Of a DNA stretch of 64,000 bases, positions 20,392 to 32,326 are shown piece by piece. The position numbers and the translations under genes were made by a program. The number at the start of each line of letters is the position of its first letter. Position 1 is the stretch's first letter. The stretch is from Entoloma clypeatum (taxonomy: Eukaryota; Basidiomycota; Agaricomycetes; Agaricales; Entolomataceae): contig OY751496.1 in NCBI GenBank assembly GCA_963565915.1, forward strand, positions 1,302,001 to 1,366,000. The letters are read 5' to 3'. The notes beneath the pieces are model-generated. The model did no database searches, was not told where the DNA came from, and was given only the letters and a program-made list of their open reading frames with translations.

Positions 20392-22904
20392 TCAGAGAGG
20401 GACGTCTTGCGGGGCCATCGAATCCGGGCCATGCACATCGGCTGGGTAAAGGGCCTCCCGCGCCTTCTCAGGTTCTTCGCCCTTTGGTGTCTCTTCACAA
20501 CTCTCCAACGCCCCTACCTCAATATCCTTCTGCACAGGATCCGCCTCTTCGACCACAGGCGCACTGTACCCGCGAGTCACATTCCCATAATCCGAGATGG
20601 AAGGGAATGTAAACTCCACATGCTGCACGCTCTCCAACTCCTTCTTTCTCCTCGACAACGCTCTGATGCTCCCAGGCCGCTTCAGAATCGCATCCGCGAG
20701 AACCTCGCTCAAGTCATCTTCGTCGCTGTATGGATTTTTAGCCTTGCAATCCCCATCGAATTCGTCATCATTGACGATCCAACCATCACCATCCTCGCCC
20801 TCCCCGTTACGCCGATGCGTGCCTCTCCTGCCGCGGCTGACCGATGCGAGAGGTGGTGTGGAGGAGGATCCAGCCAAGTCGGGCGATTGAGATCCTGTCG
20901 AAGAAGAGCCAGCGGTAGACGAAGGTCCACTGCCCATACTGGAAGGTTGAGGATATAACATGGAATACAGCGTATGTGGCGAGGGTGCCACTGGCGTTTG
21001 GTGGAGGTGTGGATGAGGGTGGGTAGACTGAGGAGAGTACGGATAGAAGGGCAGGTGTGGCGAGCCCATCGCCAGGGGTGAGAGTATAGGTGGTGAGGAA
21101 AGAATTCCGTTGGCCAACATCATCTGAGCAGGGGAGGGAATCGGCACATGAATTGGTGAAGAAGGGTGGTTGGAGGCGGAAGTGTAACCATTGGAGGTGG
21201 AAGGACCGTTTGATGATCCAAGACCGTTGGGATTGCTGCTTGGGGCAGTGTGAGTTGAAGTCAGAGAGGGAGAGTACAAAGCTGCATAAGACTGCTGATG
21301 CAAGAGGTGCCGCATTTGTGTCTGTAACTGATCAGAGGGTCACGTCAAAAAGAGCATCAGCAGGAAATAGAAGGAATACCAACCTCGACCTCCCTCTGTC
21401 TCGATGCTACAAGCTCATAGCGCAAAAGTTCCAGGTCTTTTGAATATCTATCCAAGTCAATTTTGGACTTTTCTTCCCTCATGCGAGCGGCCTCCAATGC
21501 GCCTCTCAGAGACGCGAGCTGAGTTTGAACGGAGAGGGAAGGGGGTGGAGTTCCTGTGCCAGAATGAGGAGTAGGCGGCCGACGAGGAGTAGGGGCACGC
21601 CGCGGGGTGTTGCCAGTAGCGTTGGTGCTGTTGCTCATGTGTGTTCCTACCTTGCTCGGCACTGGAGAGCCCGGTGGGGCTGCGGAAGAGCTAGTCGCAT
21701 TCAATGTTGGGAATGCAAATGGCGTCGCGGCTTCATCGAGCGAACCCATGGATCCACGACCAAAATCCATAGAGAAAGGATCTATGGAAGATGCAGTTGA
21801 CGCATCAGAAATAGTGGTGAGCTCGGGTATTGAAGGGGTAGTTCCTGAATTCCGTGATGTGGATCGAAAGCGAGGTGGCTTTCGTGAAACAAACTCCGAG
21901 TTCAGACTTGTACTTGCGCCATCCCAATCCCAAGGTCCTGGCGCGGGCTTTTGTGTTTTCTTGGGAGGAGGTGAACTGGTTGGGCTACTTGTGAGCTTGA
22001 TAGGAATGTCTTCCTGCTTCGGAAGTGAAGAGCCCGTTTGAGACAATGTTGGTGTCTTCCCAGATGGAGATGATATCGGAGAGGTGTTTGGAGTTGATAC
22101 TGATTCGAAAGAAGGGGCGGCACTGTATTGCGAAGTGGACGAGGAAGGAAGGGATATGTCCGGAAAATCGGGAGTTCCGGCGAGCTCGGATGTCTGGGAA
22201 GATGCCGAAGATTCGGAATGTCCAGATCCAATGACAGTCGTAGCGAGGGGGTCAGCAAACGATTCCGACACGGCGGGGGTAGAGAGGAATGCAGCAGCAT
22301 GGTCGTTGTTGTCCTCGGCATGGTTACTCTTGTTGAATTCATAATCAGGGCCAGGCCAGTCTGGAAGGGGTGATCTCTTGTTTGAGGTTGACACTGAAGA
22401 GGAACGTGAGGATGTAGGGAGAGGATGCTCGTGCGAAGATCCACTGATTTTCGGGGAAGAGGTGGACGAGCCTGTTTCAGCGTCGTCGGGGCCTGGCGCC
22501 CTGCTGAGCTTGACGAACCCCTTGTTCTTTTTGGCACCTTTCAAAATCTCTTTAAGAGGATCCTTGCCCCTGCGTCGCCTTTCTTTGGACCGAGAGGTTT
22601 TCATCTCTTTCGACTCCTCAGGGTCGGGGGACCCATGACAGTCATCCGAAGCTGAGCCGGAAGTTGACTGGGCAGCACACTTTGACTGGAATTTGAGCTC
22701 TGTACCCGCAAATTCGTTGTCGACGGCCAACATCGAGTCGGGGTCGGTGCAAGCATGCCGGGGCGAACCTCCAACGACACTCGGAAGTGATCGCCACATG
22801 AAAGCGGAGCCCGCGATGACGAGAGTTGCGAGGGTAGTAGCCATAAGGATGCGAGGGTCGCTGTGAAGGCCGGCATGCAAGTCGTCGGTGTCGTCGTCGC
22901 CCAT
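20392..22904 (-). CDS. Ser/Pro-rich membrane-anchored protein of unknown function
   Basis: Two exons, 21384-22904 and 20392-21327, joined in phase 0 over a 56-base intron; 818 aa. A hydrophobic segment (ILMATTLATLVIAGSAFMW, residues about 19-37) follows a short acidic N-terminus. A basic patch with KERRRRGKDPLKEILKGAKK follows, then about 350 residues rich in Ser, Thr and Pro. Residues about 465-512 look like a coiled coil (LRGALEAARMREEKSKIDL). The C-terminal part has KNPYSDEDDLSEVLADAILK and VEFTFPSISDYGNV. I recognise no domain. The layout suggests a tail exposed in the cytoplasm for protein contacts. Confidence 0.75.
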
Positions 22905-23247
22905 GGTGGCAAAAGAGATTGGTCGCGCAATGTTTTGTATTGAGGTGTAGATTTGAACTCCGATGACCCGCGTGCCTGCCAGATCCTATTGACTTTTAAC
23001 TCAAATAATCCCTCGGCATGGCTTCGTGCCCAAAGGACATTAGACCGAGATGCACGACATCCTGACTATGAAGGCCATGTGGATGAGACTGGCTTCTCCG
23101 CTCAAGAGCAGTTGCAGTTGTTACTTACTGTAAAGTTGGAATGAAACTCGTGCCCATGAAGCAAGATTGACGGAGATGCCTCATATGAACGTGCACGCCA
23201 TCTGCTGTGTACATCCAGCCCTGCCAGTACTAGCACCCTCGATCTGA
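22905..23247. other. Shared promoter interval
   Basis: The interval separates divergent gene starts. No repeat or RNA was seen. Confidence 0.35.
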
Positions 23248-24216
23248 ATGATCATGACTAGCACTACCAAGAAACTTGCTCTCCTCGTCTGCGGTGTCCT
23301 CCCTCCCGCTCTGCTACAGGTCTACGGTGATTATGGCCGGATATACCGCGAATTCCTTGCAAAAGCACTCCCAAAAGATACCCCGTTCACTCTGGACTCT
23401 TACGATGTCGTCAACAAGATGGAATATCCCTCAGAAGATCAAATGGACTCATATGACGCTCTTGTCTACTCCGGTTCAGGTACTTTATTGCGGCCTGTGG
23501 TATATATTCTTCCGAAGCTCACGTTCGGGATTCCTCGGACAGCTGCCTCGGCGTACGAGAACATAGAATGGATCAACAAACTAGTTGAATACACTGCACG
23601 CATTGCCACACGCAATCCCCAGATCAAGCTGATAGGTCCGGCTCTCTAGATACACAAAACTGACAACCTAATACTGGGCTTGCTCAAGGTATATGTTTCG
23701 GACATCAGATCATCGGACGAGCTTTTGGGAGCGAATGCGTCCGCAACGATAGAGGATGGGAGCTGGGCCCGACGCCAATCGACATGACAGATATTGGTAA
23801 AGAGCTATTCGGCGTCAAGAACCTCGTGCGTGATATTCCAGATCATCCGAGCATCCAGTTTGCTAACCAGGCGACACCAGATCATCCACCAAATGCACCG
23901 TGACCATGTACCTGTTCTTCCCCCTGAATTCCAGCTCCTTGGCTCGACGAGTGTCTCGAACAACCAGGGGATGGTCAAATTTCACGCAGGTGCAAAGCCA
24001 GGGGGAATCAAGTTGGACGACATTCACATATTGACGCTGCAGGGTCACCCAGAGTACAACGAAGGCATTGTCAGCGGCCTCGTCGCAATCCGGTCGCAGT
24101 CTGGAATCGTCGATGCCGAAGCAGCTGCGGATGCAGAACGACGAAGGTACTGGAAGCACGATGGCGTTGAGGTCCTCGGTAAAACAATATGGGGTGTTCT
24201 AGGTATCACCGCTTAG
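23248..24216 (+). CDS. Class I glutamine amidotransferase-like protein
   Basis: Four exons: 23248-23479, 23543-23635, 23689-23825 and 23881-24216; 265 aa. LIGICFGHQIIGRAFG carries the nucleophile Cys of the amidotransferase triad and LQGHPEYN the His; the third residue is probably the Glu of that block. The N-terminal part has YDALVYSGSG, the oxyanion-side loop. It is a stand-alone domain as in yeast YLR126C-like and GuaA-like proteins, whose substrates are mostly unknown. The second Met at 23254 is an equally good start. A gamma-glutamyl peptide hydrolase role is possible but not shown. Confidence 0.8.
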
Positions 24217-24383
24217 GGATGGGCGCGACACGTATTCGCGTTGCAATCTTTGAATGAACGATATGATGTGGGATATGATCATGACGCATACTGTGCAAAT
24301 GCTGTGATGTGGATTAAATACAGATGCCGTGATTTCCAGATGTTACAGGACTAGATGTGAAGATGTGAAAATATAGGCAGGTT

Positions 24384-25293
24384 CTATGTCTTGAAGATTA
24401 TGATTAATATGAGCAGCACGAATATGAGCATTCCAATCGTGACGGTGGACGCTGTAGATTATCAGTATCGAGACGGCAAGTACAAAAAAGTGGATCACCA
24501 TTGGCAATGGCGCCCCGCGCAACAGTATCCAACCTCCGTCTTGCATTGGTTAGTCGGTTTCCGGTCCGGTCTAGGTCGGTATCAAGCTCTTCCAGAAGCC
24601 CAGTATGAACATCCAGTTCGTCATTAATCTGTAGTGATATATGATGTTGACGACTGATGGAGTGAGCCAGGCTGTCGAGGTGTACATCTTGTTCTAAAAG
24701 GGGCGGTAGTGTCAGTCAAATCGCGTGTGATACCCGACGATAAAGGAAGGCAGACGGACCATTCATCATCTGCCGTTGCGTCTGAAGTAATATTCCAGGC
24801 TCTCCGAGACCAGCCTCCGGGTCATCCGTGTATGGAGAGTAAAGCGGTTCTGGATCCTTGGCTGCAAGTGCAAGAGGAGCGGCGGGGGCGGGAGAGGTTG
24901 GTGGCGATGGCAATGACGAGGAAGGCGCGGCGTCGTTGACTTCTTTCTCGAGAAGACTGTAGAAGCAAAAACAATAAGCGGGAGACCACAGGGCCAATAC
25001 TGAGCATGGCAATACCTCTCTATCCTTGCGCCGTCATCGCCCAGCATGCCCCGCATTCGTTCGAACTGGCTCCGCAGCAGCACGGCAGCCTCTGACTGTC
25101 CCTCTTTGTCTTCTAGCTCCAGAATACCGCTGCGTAGACGCCCAAGATTTCTTGTGATTTGAGGAAGGTGTAACGACGGAGGGTTCGCGTGATTTGGGTC
25201 TACCGAGAATAAAGGAAGTGTTTGAAGGCGTTGTCGCTCGAGAAGGAGCGATAGTGTTTGGGTTGATAGCGACGTGAGCTTTGCTAACGACAT
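24384..25293 (-). CDS. Qc-SNARE, syntaxin 8-like
   Basis: Four exons: 25016-25293, 24760-24956, 24499-24693 and 24384-24451; 245 aa. The N-terminus MSLAKLTSLSTQTLSLLLER starts a helical domain. A proline-rich linker (residues about 100-125) follows. The SNARE heptad region runs from DVHLDSLAHSI through HHISLQINDELDVH, whose Gln is the zero layer, to LDTDLDRT. The tail IGMLIFVLLILIIIFKT is a C-terminal membrane anchor. Such proteins act in endosomal and vacuolar membrane fusion. I chose the Met at 25293 because the codons just before it look like an intron end. Confidence 0.85.
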
Positions 25294-25491
25294 CGTAGGT
25301 CCCTGCAATGAAACGTCTGCGGGAGGTCCTAGGTGGCGTACAAGTAATCACTCACTGTGGCATGTGATCAACTCACCACCACAGGCACTGCGAACACTGA
25401 ATATTGTTCGCAGGCAGTGCGCCGCGAAAAGGATTGTCAACTATCCCTCAACCGATGATCTTCGGACGCTCGTTTTCTCTTGAACCACTAT

Positions 25492-27115
25492 GAGAGGAAT
25501 GGTAATAACTTTATTTACGGGACTTCTCGCAGCTCCTTCACCAGACCTGGACACAACGTATCGTCATTCTCATCCTGACTTCAAGTTCACACGCGTACCC
25601 GACGTTCCAGACAGAAACATCCTTACTCAACAAGCTACTATCCATGGAAGCACCGTTAATGAATGTAGGAGGTAAATCTCCATATGCATGATATTACGAG
25701 CAAGTACCGTGGTGGTCTGCTGAGGACTGAGGACTGACCAAGTGAATATATTCAGGCCAGGAAGATGAAAGCGAAAGTCGCTCGATCTGCTTGGAAGGCA
25801 CCAGAGAATCACAGTTAAACCGCATCAGCTCAGACCCATCGCAGGACAGGGTTCCAAGAGCGGTGGTGCTGGTTCTGGTGACAAGCCTCAATCGCACAAA
25901 CGGGTGACCAAGTTCAGCGCAGAGGATCACGAACATCTAAGCCGCGAGTTTCTTTTTCCAAGGAAAGGTCATTTGACGCGATCGAAAGTTGACCGTTTTA
26001 TCCCAACTCTAGCATGCACTACAAATCGCTTATTCCAGCGAGGAGGGGCGAACGGCCGTCGAGGAGAGCCTGCGTCGTGATCCATTGCTCCTTGAATACA
26101 GGAGCAAGGATGTACAGTTTTTTTCTGCACTCGTCCGGCGACCTCTTGAGAACACTCAACCTTGGAAGCCGTCGCCGTGCAAAACCTCGAATTATTGTCG
26201 TGGACGCTTTGGATGAATGCGATGACTGTTCACCTCTCCTTCAGATGTTACGTGCCGTCACAGAGGTCCTGGCGAAAGAGCCCTGTCCTCTTCGCCTCTT
26301 ACTGACCAGTCGGCCGGAGCCACAGATAGCCTCCTTTTTCTCTGCGACCCCTTCTCACTCCTACAAGAGGACAGAATTAATCCATGACTGAGAAGCTGAT
26401 AAGGATATCTGGCAATACCTTACTCACGAATTCAATGCTATCCGAAGGAAACACTCCGAACACTTCCTTGGGAGGGAGGGCTGGCCATCATCCGTCGATA
26501 TCCATTGGATCGTACACATCTACAGTACTCAGATTCATCGACGACGATCTGGGAGATCCCATCGAGTCCCTTACCTACGTCCGAGGCCGTCTGCTATCCT
26601 GGGATAAAGGGCCTCAACCGCTTGCTAACCTCGACAAGCTCTACTTGGCCGTGTTTCAACGTGCACGGATGCGAAGTAAGCCCGAAGGTCTACTCAACCT
26701 TCTGGTTATGTACTCTAGCAAAGCGGTGCCGGAACTTAATTTCGACCTCGAAGTAATGGCATGGGTACTAAACGTGTCAAGAGGAGAGCTCGTGCTTTTT
26801 ATATCGGAGGTTGCGATCATTGATTGGTCCCAATGATAGCAGCCAATACCAAGGGGAATTGGCTGGTTTGATACGTTATTTAGTCGACAAACTTCCCTGG
26901 CGGTTGGGGTCGCCGGATTCTTCTCTTGGACTCGGAGGGCGGTTCATTTGATGATTTCTTGCTCGACAAATCGAGGTCGCAAGACTTTTTCATTGGAGGC
27001 AAGGACTACGAGATGGATTATGGGCATGTATCGTGGTATGTACTCTCTCCCCAGAAATATTCAAATTCACCATTCGAATCCAGGAATGACACCCGTCGGG
27101 AATCTGGTAAATGAC
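25492..27115 (+). pseudogene. Broken NACHT (STAND) NTPase gene
   Basis: In-order pieces of a mushroom NACHT protein lie in changing frames. They are a leader ILTQQATIHGSTVN, then YEQVPWWSAED, then FLFPRKGHLTRSKVDRFIPT, SLRRDPLLLEYRSKDVQF, the Walker B region PRIIVVDALDECDD, the LLTSRPEP sensor, TVLRFIDDDLGDP, then FDDFLLDKSRSQDFFI. At least four frame changes and several stops separate them and do not coincide with introns. Mushroom NACHT proteins are thought to serve in self/non-self recognition. The C-terminal repeat domain is not seen. This is a decayed copy. Confidence 0.75.
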
Positions 27116-28385
27116 GAGTGTTTTCAAGTTGTAGTATCCAAGGCACACTCTCCCATGAAGACTTGTTAATGGGTTAACACATAAGGCACAAGAAATATGT
27201 CCGCCAAAGCACGAAGATAGGGGTCCAGCCGTAGGGCGGCGGCTGTCTTCCCTGCCCGCTGGCCATGGCGTGCCTTGAAGTCGAAGCCACTGGGAACTTG
27301 ATAAGTGCGCTGTACGGGGCCAGAAAAGATGTGTTTATTGAGATGGACGGAACCGAGTCAGCACAGATAGGGAATTCCGTCATGAATTAGGGGACTTTGC
27401 CACGACGAGAATGCTATTCATGTCTACCAATTCACAACTCACCACTGAGCTGCACCCTTCCACCGTCCATCCCAGCGGTGGCAGGCGCGTTTGCAATCGA
27501 AATGTCGCTGACATTGTGCGCGATCGAGTATACTATGCAAAAGTCTGTGAAGAACAGTCGGCCGTATTTAGACAAAACGTCGACGAAACCAAAGCAGCTT
27601 TCACTCTGTATTCGCAGTCGGCGGAAGCTGCGCAGCCAGGCCAGCAGTGGAAACCCTCGCCTGATGACCAAGATGCTTACCTCGAGGAAATGAGGAGGAG
27701 GTGTGAGATCGCCCCACAATCTCTGGCGGACATCTCTAATATTTTCCTTGGCCACCCCAATACTACTAGTGCATGATCACGCATCATCTGTCCTAGTCGC
27801 ATTCGGATATACAGCGCTGCCCATGCCATCCTTGCATATACGGTCTTCATCGACATGGCCGAACACACGGAAAAATCTCAGTGTGAGATCTTGGCAAGGG
27901 TGAACGAACAGTGGCATGTGTCGCGAATTTACTCTAATGATACGTTCTTACTCTTTGTCTGCAGGTGTGCGGGTCAGACATCATTTCCCCCCGGAGCGGC
28001 AACGCGACCTAATATCAAGCCCTTGAGATCCACTACCACGATGTCGACATCTCCAGTCACGGCTGCAGAACGCAAGGTGTTCAGAGACGATCCCACGTCA
28101 CTCGTCGATAAACGATTTATTCTCGATGGAGACCTCTAGAGGCAAAATATTCGAGGGGAAGTTGGTCTTTTCAAATTCGATATGAGGACTGCGTCGATTC
28201 AGTAAATATTCCTCTGAGCGACCTGCTCGGGATGCTGAAGAGTTGTGTACATGTCCTCGGGGTCTAACATTTCTGTGTTGCTGTTGGTGGGTGTGTGCAA
28301 GTATACAATGGGTGACTTATGATGGTAATAGATCATGTACTTACACGATACACTTATCACATATCCTATCCACACCCCTCCCCCT
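27116..28385 (+). other. Unresolved interval with a 121-aa open frame at 27411-27776
   Basis: The frame at 27411-27776 is charged and helical (DETKAAFTLYSQSAEAA, DDQDAYLEEMRRRCEIA), and its coding quality looks real. In-frame codons continue upstream to about 27350. A second frame (27855-28139) begins MAEHTEKSQCEILARVNEQW. I recognise no family. They may be parts of one spliced gene or remains of the region behind the broken NACHT gene. Confidence 0.35.
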
Positions 28386-31300
28386 TCAGAATCCACCAAG
28401 AACCCTACTCACCCCCCCAGCCGTTGCAAACGACGCAATCTCCCTCCCCGCATACATAACCCTCACCGACCTCCCGACAACATCCCCATCCACCCTGCAT
28501 GCCGCACTCATCAGTCTCCCCTTGCGCCACGCAAAATCAAGCGTGATCCCGCCGCGGATACGCGCCCCCCGGATCGAGCCAGACGCCCACTGCTTTGGAA
28601 GCGCCGGCAGGAGGGTGATAGTCAGTGGCGTGCTGAGACTGGGGACGTCTGGTGCTTGGACCAATGCATTCTTTGCATTGTTCATAAGTGTCATGAAAGG
28701 GGGAGATATATAACACGCACAAGGAGCACGCTCGGGTACGCGAGGTTCGCATCGATCTGGAAGAACGGATGCGGATCGAAAGGATTGTACACGCTGAACA
28801 GGTTGTCCGCGAAATCGCGCTGGATCGCAAACTACAGAAAAACAACGCAGAGGGTGAGCTTTTCAATCCCGCTATTCCATTGCAAGGAAGAACGAAAGAA
28901 AGATGAAAACAAAGAAGGGGCACGAAGAAGAAAGAAAAGGAAAGGGTGAAAAACACAACCCACCGTCAACTCATGATAAAACTTCTCTGTGTTCCCCAAC
29001 TGCGCCCACGCCGCCGCCCTCCACATCTTCTCCCACCCCGCGTCCCCATCCGGCCCGTTTCCGTCCCCACGATGCGCCAAGCTCACAGCCGCCGCATCGA
29101 GGATCTGCTGCTTCGTGTACTCGTCGCCCTGCACGGCGGGGTCGTACTCTGTGATGGCATAGCCCGGGTAGAGACCGATGAGGTGCGACAGGTGCCGGTG
29201 GACGTCTGCCGGAGAGTCTTGGTCGACTTTCCATTCTATGTTTTGTTTTAATTGGGGGGTCTCAATGGGAAATGGCATTATTACCTTGAAGCTGTCCCCA
29301 AGATCCAATACGAAGACCCTTATCCATCTGGGCTCGTTTCACTTTCACCTCTTCCTTGTCATGAGTACCTTGCATTGAAAACAGCGCGCAACGATGCAAA
29401 AAAACTTCACCTTCAAGGAAAGCGAGATCAGTATCACCAGACGCAGCGAAACCCTTCTCGACCGCATTGAACAGCTGCCAGATTAACTGTTGCGCATGTG
29501 CGCATCCTACAAGTAATAAATGAATGAGTTCAAGTCTGGCTGGCGCAAGCATGTGCCCAAATTAAAAGAAAGAAAAAATTTAACCTCACCAAAAGTGATC
29601 GGCACCTGCTCAGGCGAGTTGCAAGGATTAACCACCAGCGTCGAATCATTGAAATGAAGATCGGGTACAAGCTTGTCGAGATGGAAACTTGCTACGCCCT
29701 GCAACATGTGGAGGCGTCATAAAAACAGACGACATACACGGAGAAGAAGAAGACGGCGAGCAGGGCAGGCCGCAGGAGCTACCTTGAGAAGCGGCCAGCC
29801 TTGCTGTTTCCACCAGGCGACGTCGTTGGTATGATCGAAATGGTCCCATACGTGCAGCATCTAAGTGAGAGAACCAAAATGCAGATGGATTATGAATATG
29901 AAAAGAGTGAGCTATGAAACACACATGAGGGAAATATACACACCATCCACGCATTGGCCTCGGGATAGTTGGCCCACGAAGCCGTGTTTCCAGGACCTTT
30001 CATTCCGGTATGACCGAAGATCTAAAAGGAGAAAAGGCGCGTAAAACATGGTTCGCATGCCTGGCGTAGGGAGACTAACATTCATCTTGAGATAAAAAAA
30101 ATCGGGGTCTCAGCAGGTGCCAAGCACGATTTATGATCGAAGCATGTATTCACCTCGTTATGAACAACCCATCCTCGCGAGATATTATACAACACTTGCG
30201 CGGTGAAAGCACCCCTGGGTGCCCACGTTTTCTAGATCAGAAGAAAGAAAGGATTAAATTCGTGGTGGTTCGTTACTTAGGAACAAGATGGGAAATACCT
30301 CGAAATAGTCAAACAATGGTCGTGTTACATCGATATTAGTCATTTCCGCAGCCCAATAGTTCATTTGAATGTTAATGTTAGAATCTGTCAATATCATAAG
30401 CAACGCGAGCGACGCAGAACAAGATGGTATAAACGTACGATAATCTGTAAAATTTCTCAAACATGAACTCCAAACGTACAGCAAGAAAAAAAAAAGTAAC
30501 GCACCAGCACTCCAAGCATTCCCGACCCCGTCCGCCCATTTCCCCTGTAAATTTGCCGGCAACGTCCCCCGTCCGCTGCTCACCAGCATATACCGCCCAT
30601 AATTGAACAACACCCACTCCAAGTACGGATCGCCCACATCGGCCTTGTATGCCGCCTTGCGATAGTCCGTCGGCACGTCCAAGCGCGGCGGCGCTCTCTG
30701 GCCCAGGGACAGCGAGAACTTGTCCGTCAGCGCGGCTTTGTAGTCCGCGACGTGCTGGGCGAGAATGCCGTCGAACGACGCGTCGGCGGTTGCAGCGAGG
30801 GGTGGGGCGGAGGCGAGGCTGAGAAGCGCATCGTGCGGGTCGGGCCCGCGGAAGGAGAACTGGCTCGCGGCGGTTCCTGCGTCGGCGGAGTACTCGGTTC
30901 CACCGACCCAGGTGATCCAGGCCTCGCGCGCGCCGCCGGAGACCTCAAGGGTAGCGTTGGGGGGGAAGACGGGGAGTGGGGTGCAACGGGTACCGGCTGA
31001 GGGGGGTGTGGTGTGGACGCGGATGATGAGTTCGTAGAGCATCCCGCCGGCGTGTTCTATGTTTCCGCGGATGAGGAGGGTATCGGAGTCGAGACATGTG
31101 ACGCTGGGAGTTGGGAGACCGGACTCGAGGGCGGCGGAAAAGGCGTAGGAGAGGGATGGTAGTCCGGAGGGAGAAGGGGTAGTTGTAGTGATGTGTTGGA
31201 TGCATGCTTGCAAGGGGTGCGAGCAGAATGTGGAGCTAAGGAAAGTTGGTTTGCTTATTTGGGAATGCAAACTGCTGTCCGTACCGGAGATATGTAGTTC

Positions 31301-32022
31301 TAGATTGTGTCCAAGATGTGCGAGCGATGCCCTGGTCAAGGTCAAGCCAACGTGCATAGTTGGAGACTTTGCCGGACGTGTTAGTGTTCGAGATCAGGTA
31401 GCCTGCTCCAGCATACGAGCCTAGGATATGCAGGTCAACTGATGGAAGGAAAGTGAATGACTGCAGGCACCCACCATAAGCACCAGCTGCAGTCGTCAAT
31501 TCAGATATACCTATCCGCGCATGAACAAATGGTTGAGGACAAGGGGTATCATTCCGCTCTCACTATGAATGTTGCCGGTTGGGCTCCGAAATACGTTGCG
31601 GCGTATAGTTTGCATGTCCAATGCCGTCGGGAATTGTTCATCGGCCTGCTTGTTCCCACCATTGTACGTCTAAAGGGTCCATGAGAAAAACGACAACGAA
31701 CAGAGGGGATCAAGAGAGACATACCGGATCAGAGAATGGCCCGCCACTCCACAGAGACTCGATGTTGAGCTGGGTAGCTTCGCTGGAGACTCCTCCCTGT
31801 ACCATCGCTTGGAAAACAGAGATCAGGAGCGTCGATCATGGATTAAGCCAACGCGCGCCTGTTACCTGCCAAATAACCGTTTCCGAGAGGAAGCCATTCC
31901 TTGGCCCATGCATCGGCAGTTGTATTGTACCAGATACCATTGCCCGAGGCGGGGAATCCCTGGGGCGGAGAAGTGGAGAGGGAGAGGAGATGCAAGAGGG
32001 CCAGGACGCGGATGATCCACAT
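28386..32022 (-). CDS. GH95 alpha-L-fucosidase, secreted
   Basis: The gene has many short introns. The start [18 protein letters not shown] is a signal peptide. Blocks then follow in the order of family GH95: [57 protein letters not shown], with the Asn pair that assists catalysis; [10 protein letters not shown], with the acid Glu; [13 protein letters not shown]; and [16 protein letters not shown]. It ends SRVLGGF. GH95 enzymes release alpha-1,2-linked fucose or galactose from glycans by inversion. All catalytic blocks are present, so it is likely active. Fragments of its 5' half recur at about 36.7-37.3 and 40.4-41.2 kb. Exon borders were not all fixed. Confidence 0.85.
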
Positions 32023-32326
32023 CTCGAGGGTCTGACATAGGTAGGAGGAGGGGATGGAGAAGATGCCGAGGTAGTCGCGGAATATGAAGTGGACATCTCT
32101 GTGAAGCGAGAGGGAGAACATGGCGGGAGGAGGCATTGGGGACGAGCAAGGGAGGGGGTGGGTCGAGGGATGTTGTGTGCAACGGAGGCGACGGCCGGGA
32201 CAAGCCGTATGGCAACTCAAGGACTGTGCCCCTGGACTGCCCAGAATGGAATCCTCTGACAGCCAGGAAGACGTCGCGTACAATTCAAAGTCTAATTTGA
32301 CAAGACGCGACCGTCACGTGTGTACT

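Noticed and set aside
20407..20958. 183-aa plus-strand frame
   Set aside because: It is antisense to the second exon of the Ser/Pro-rich gene and has no motifs.
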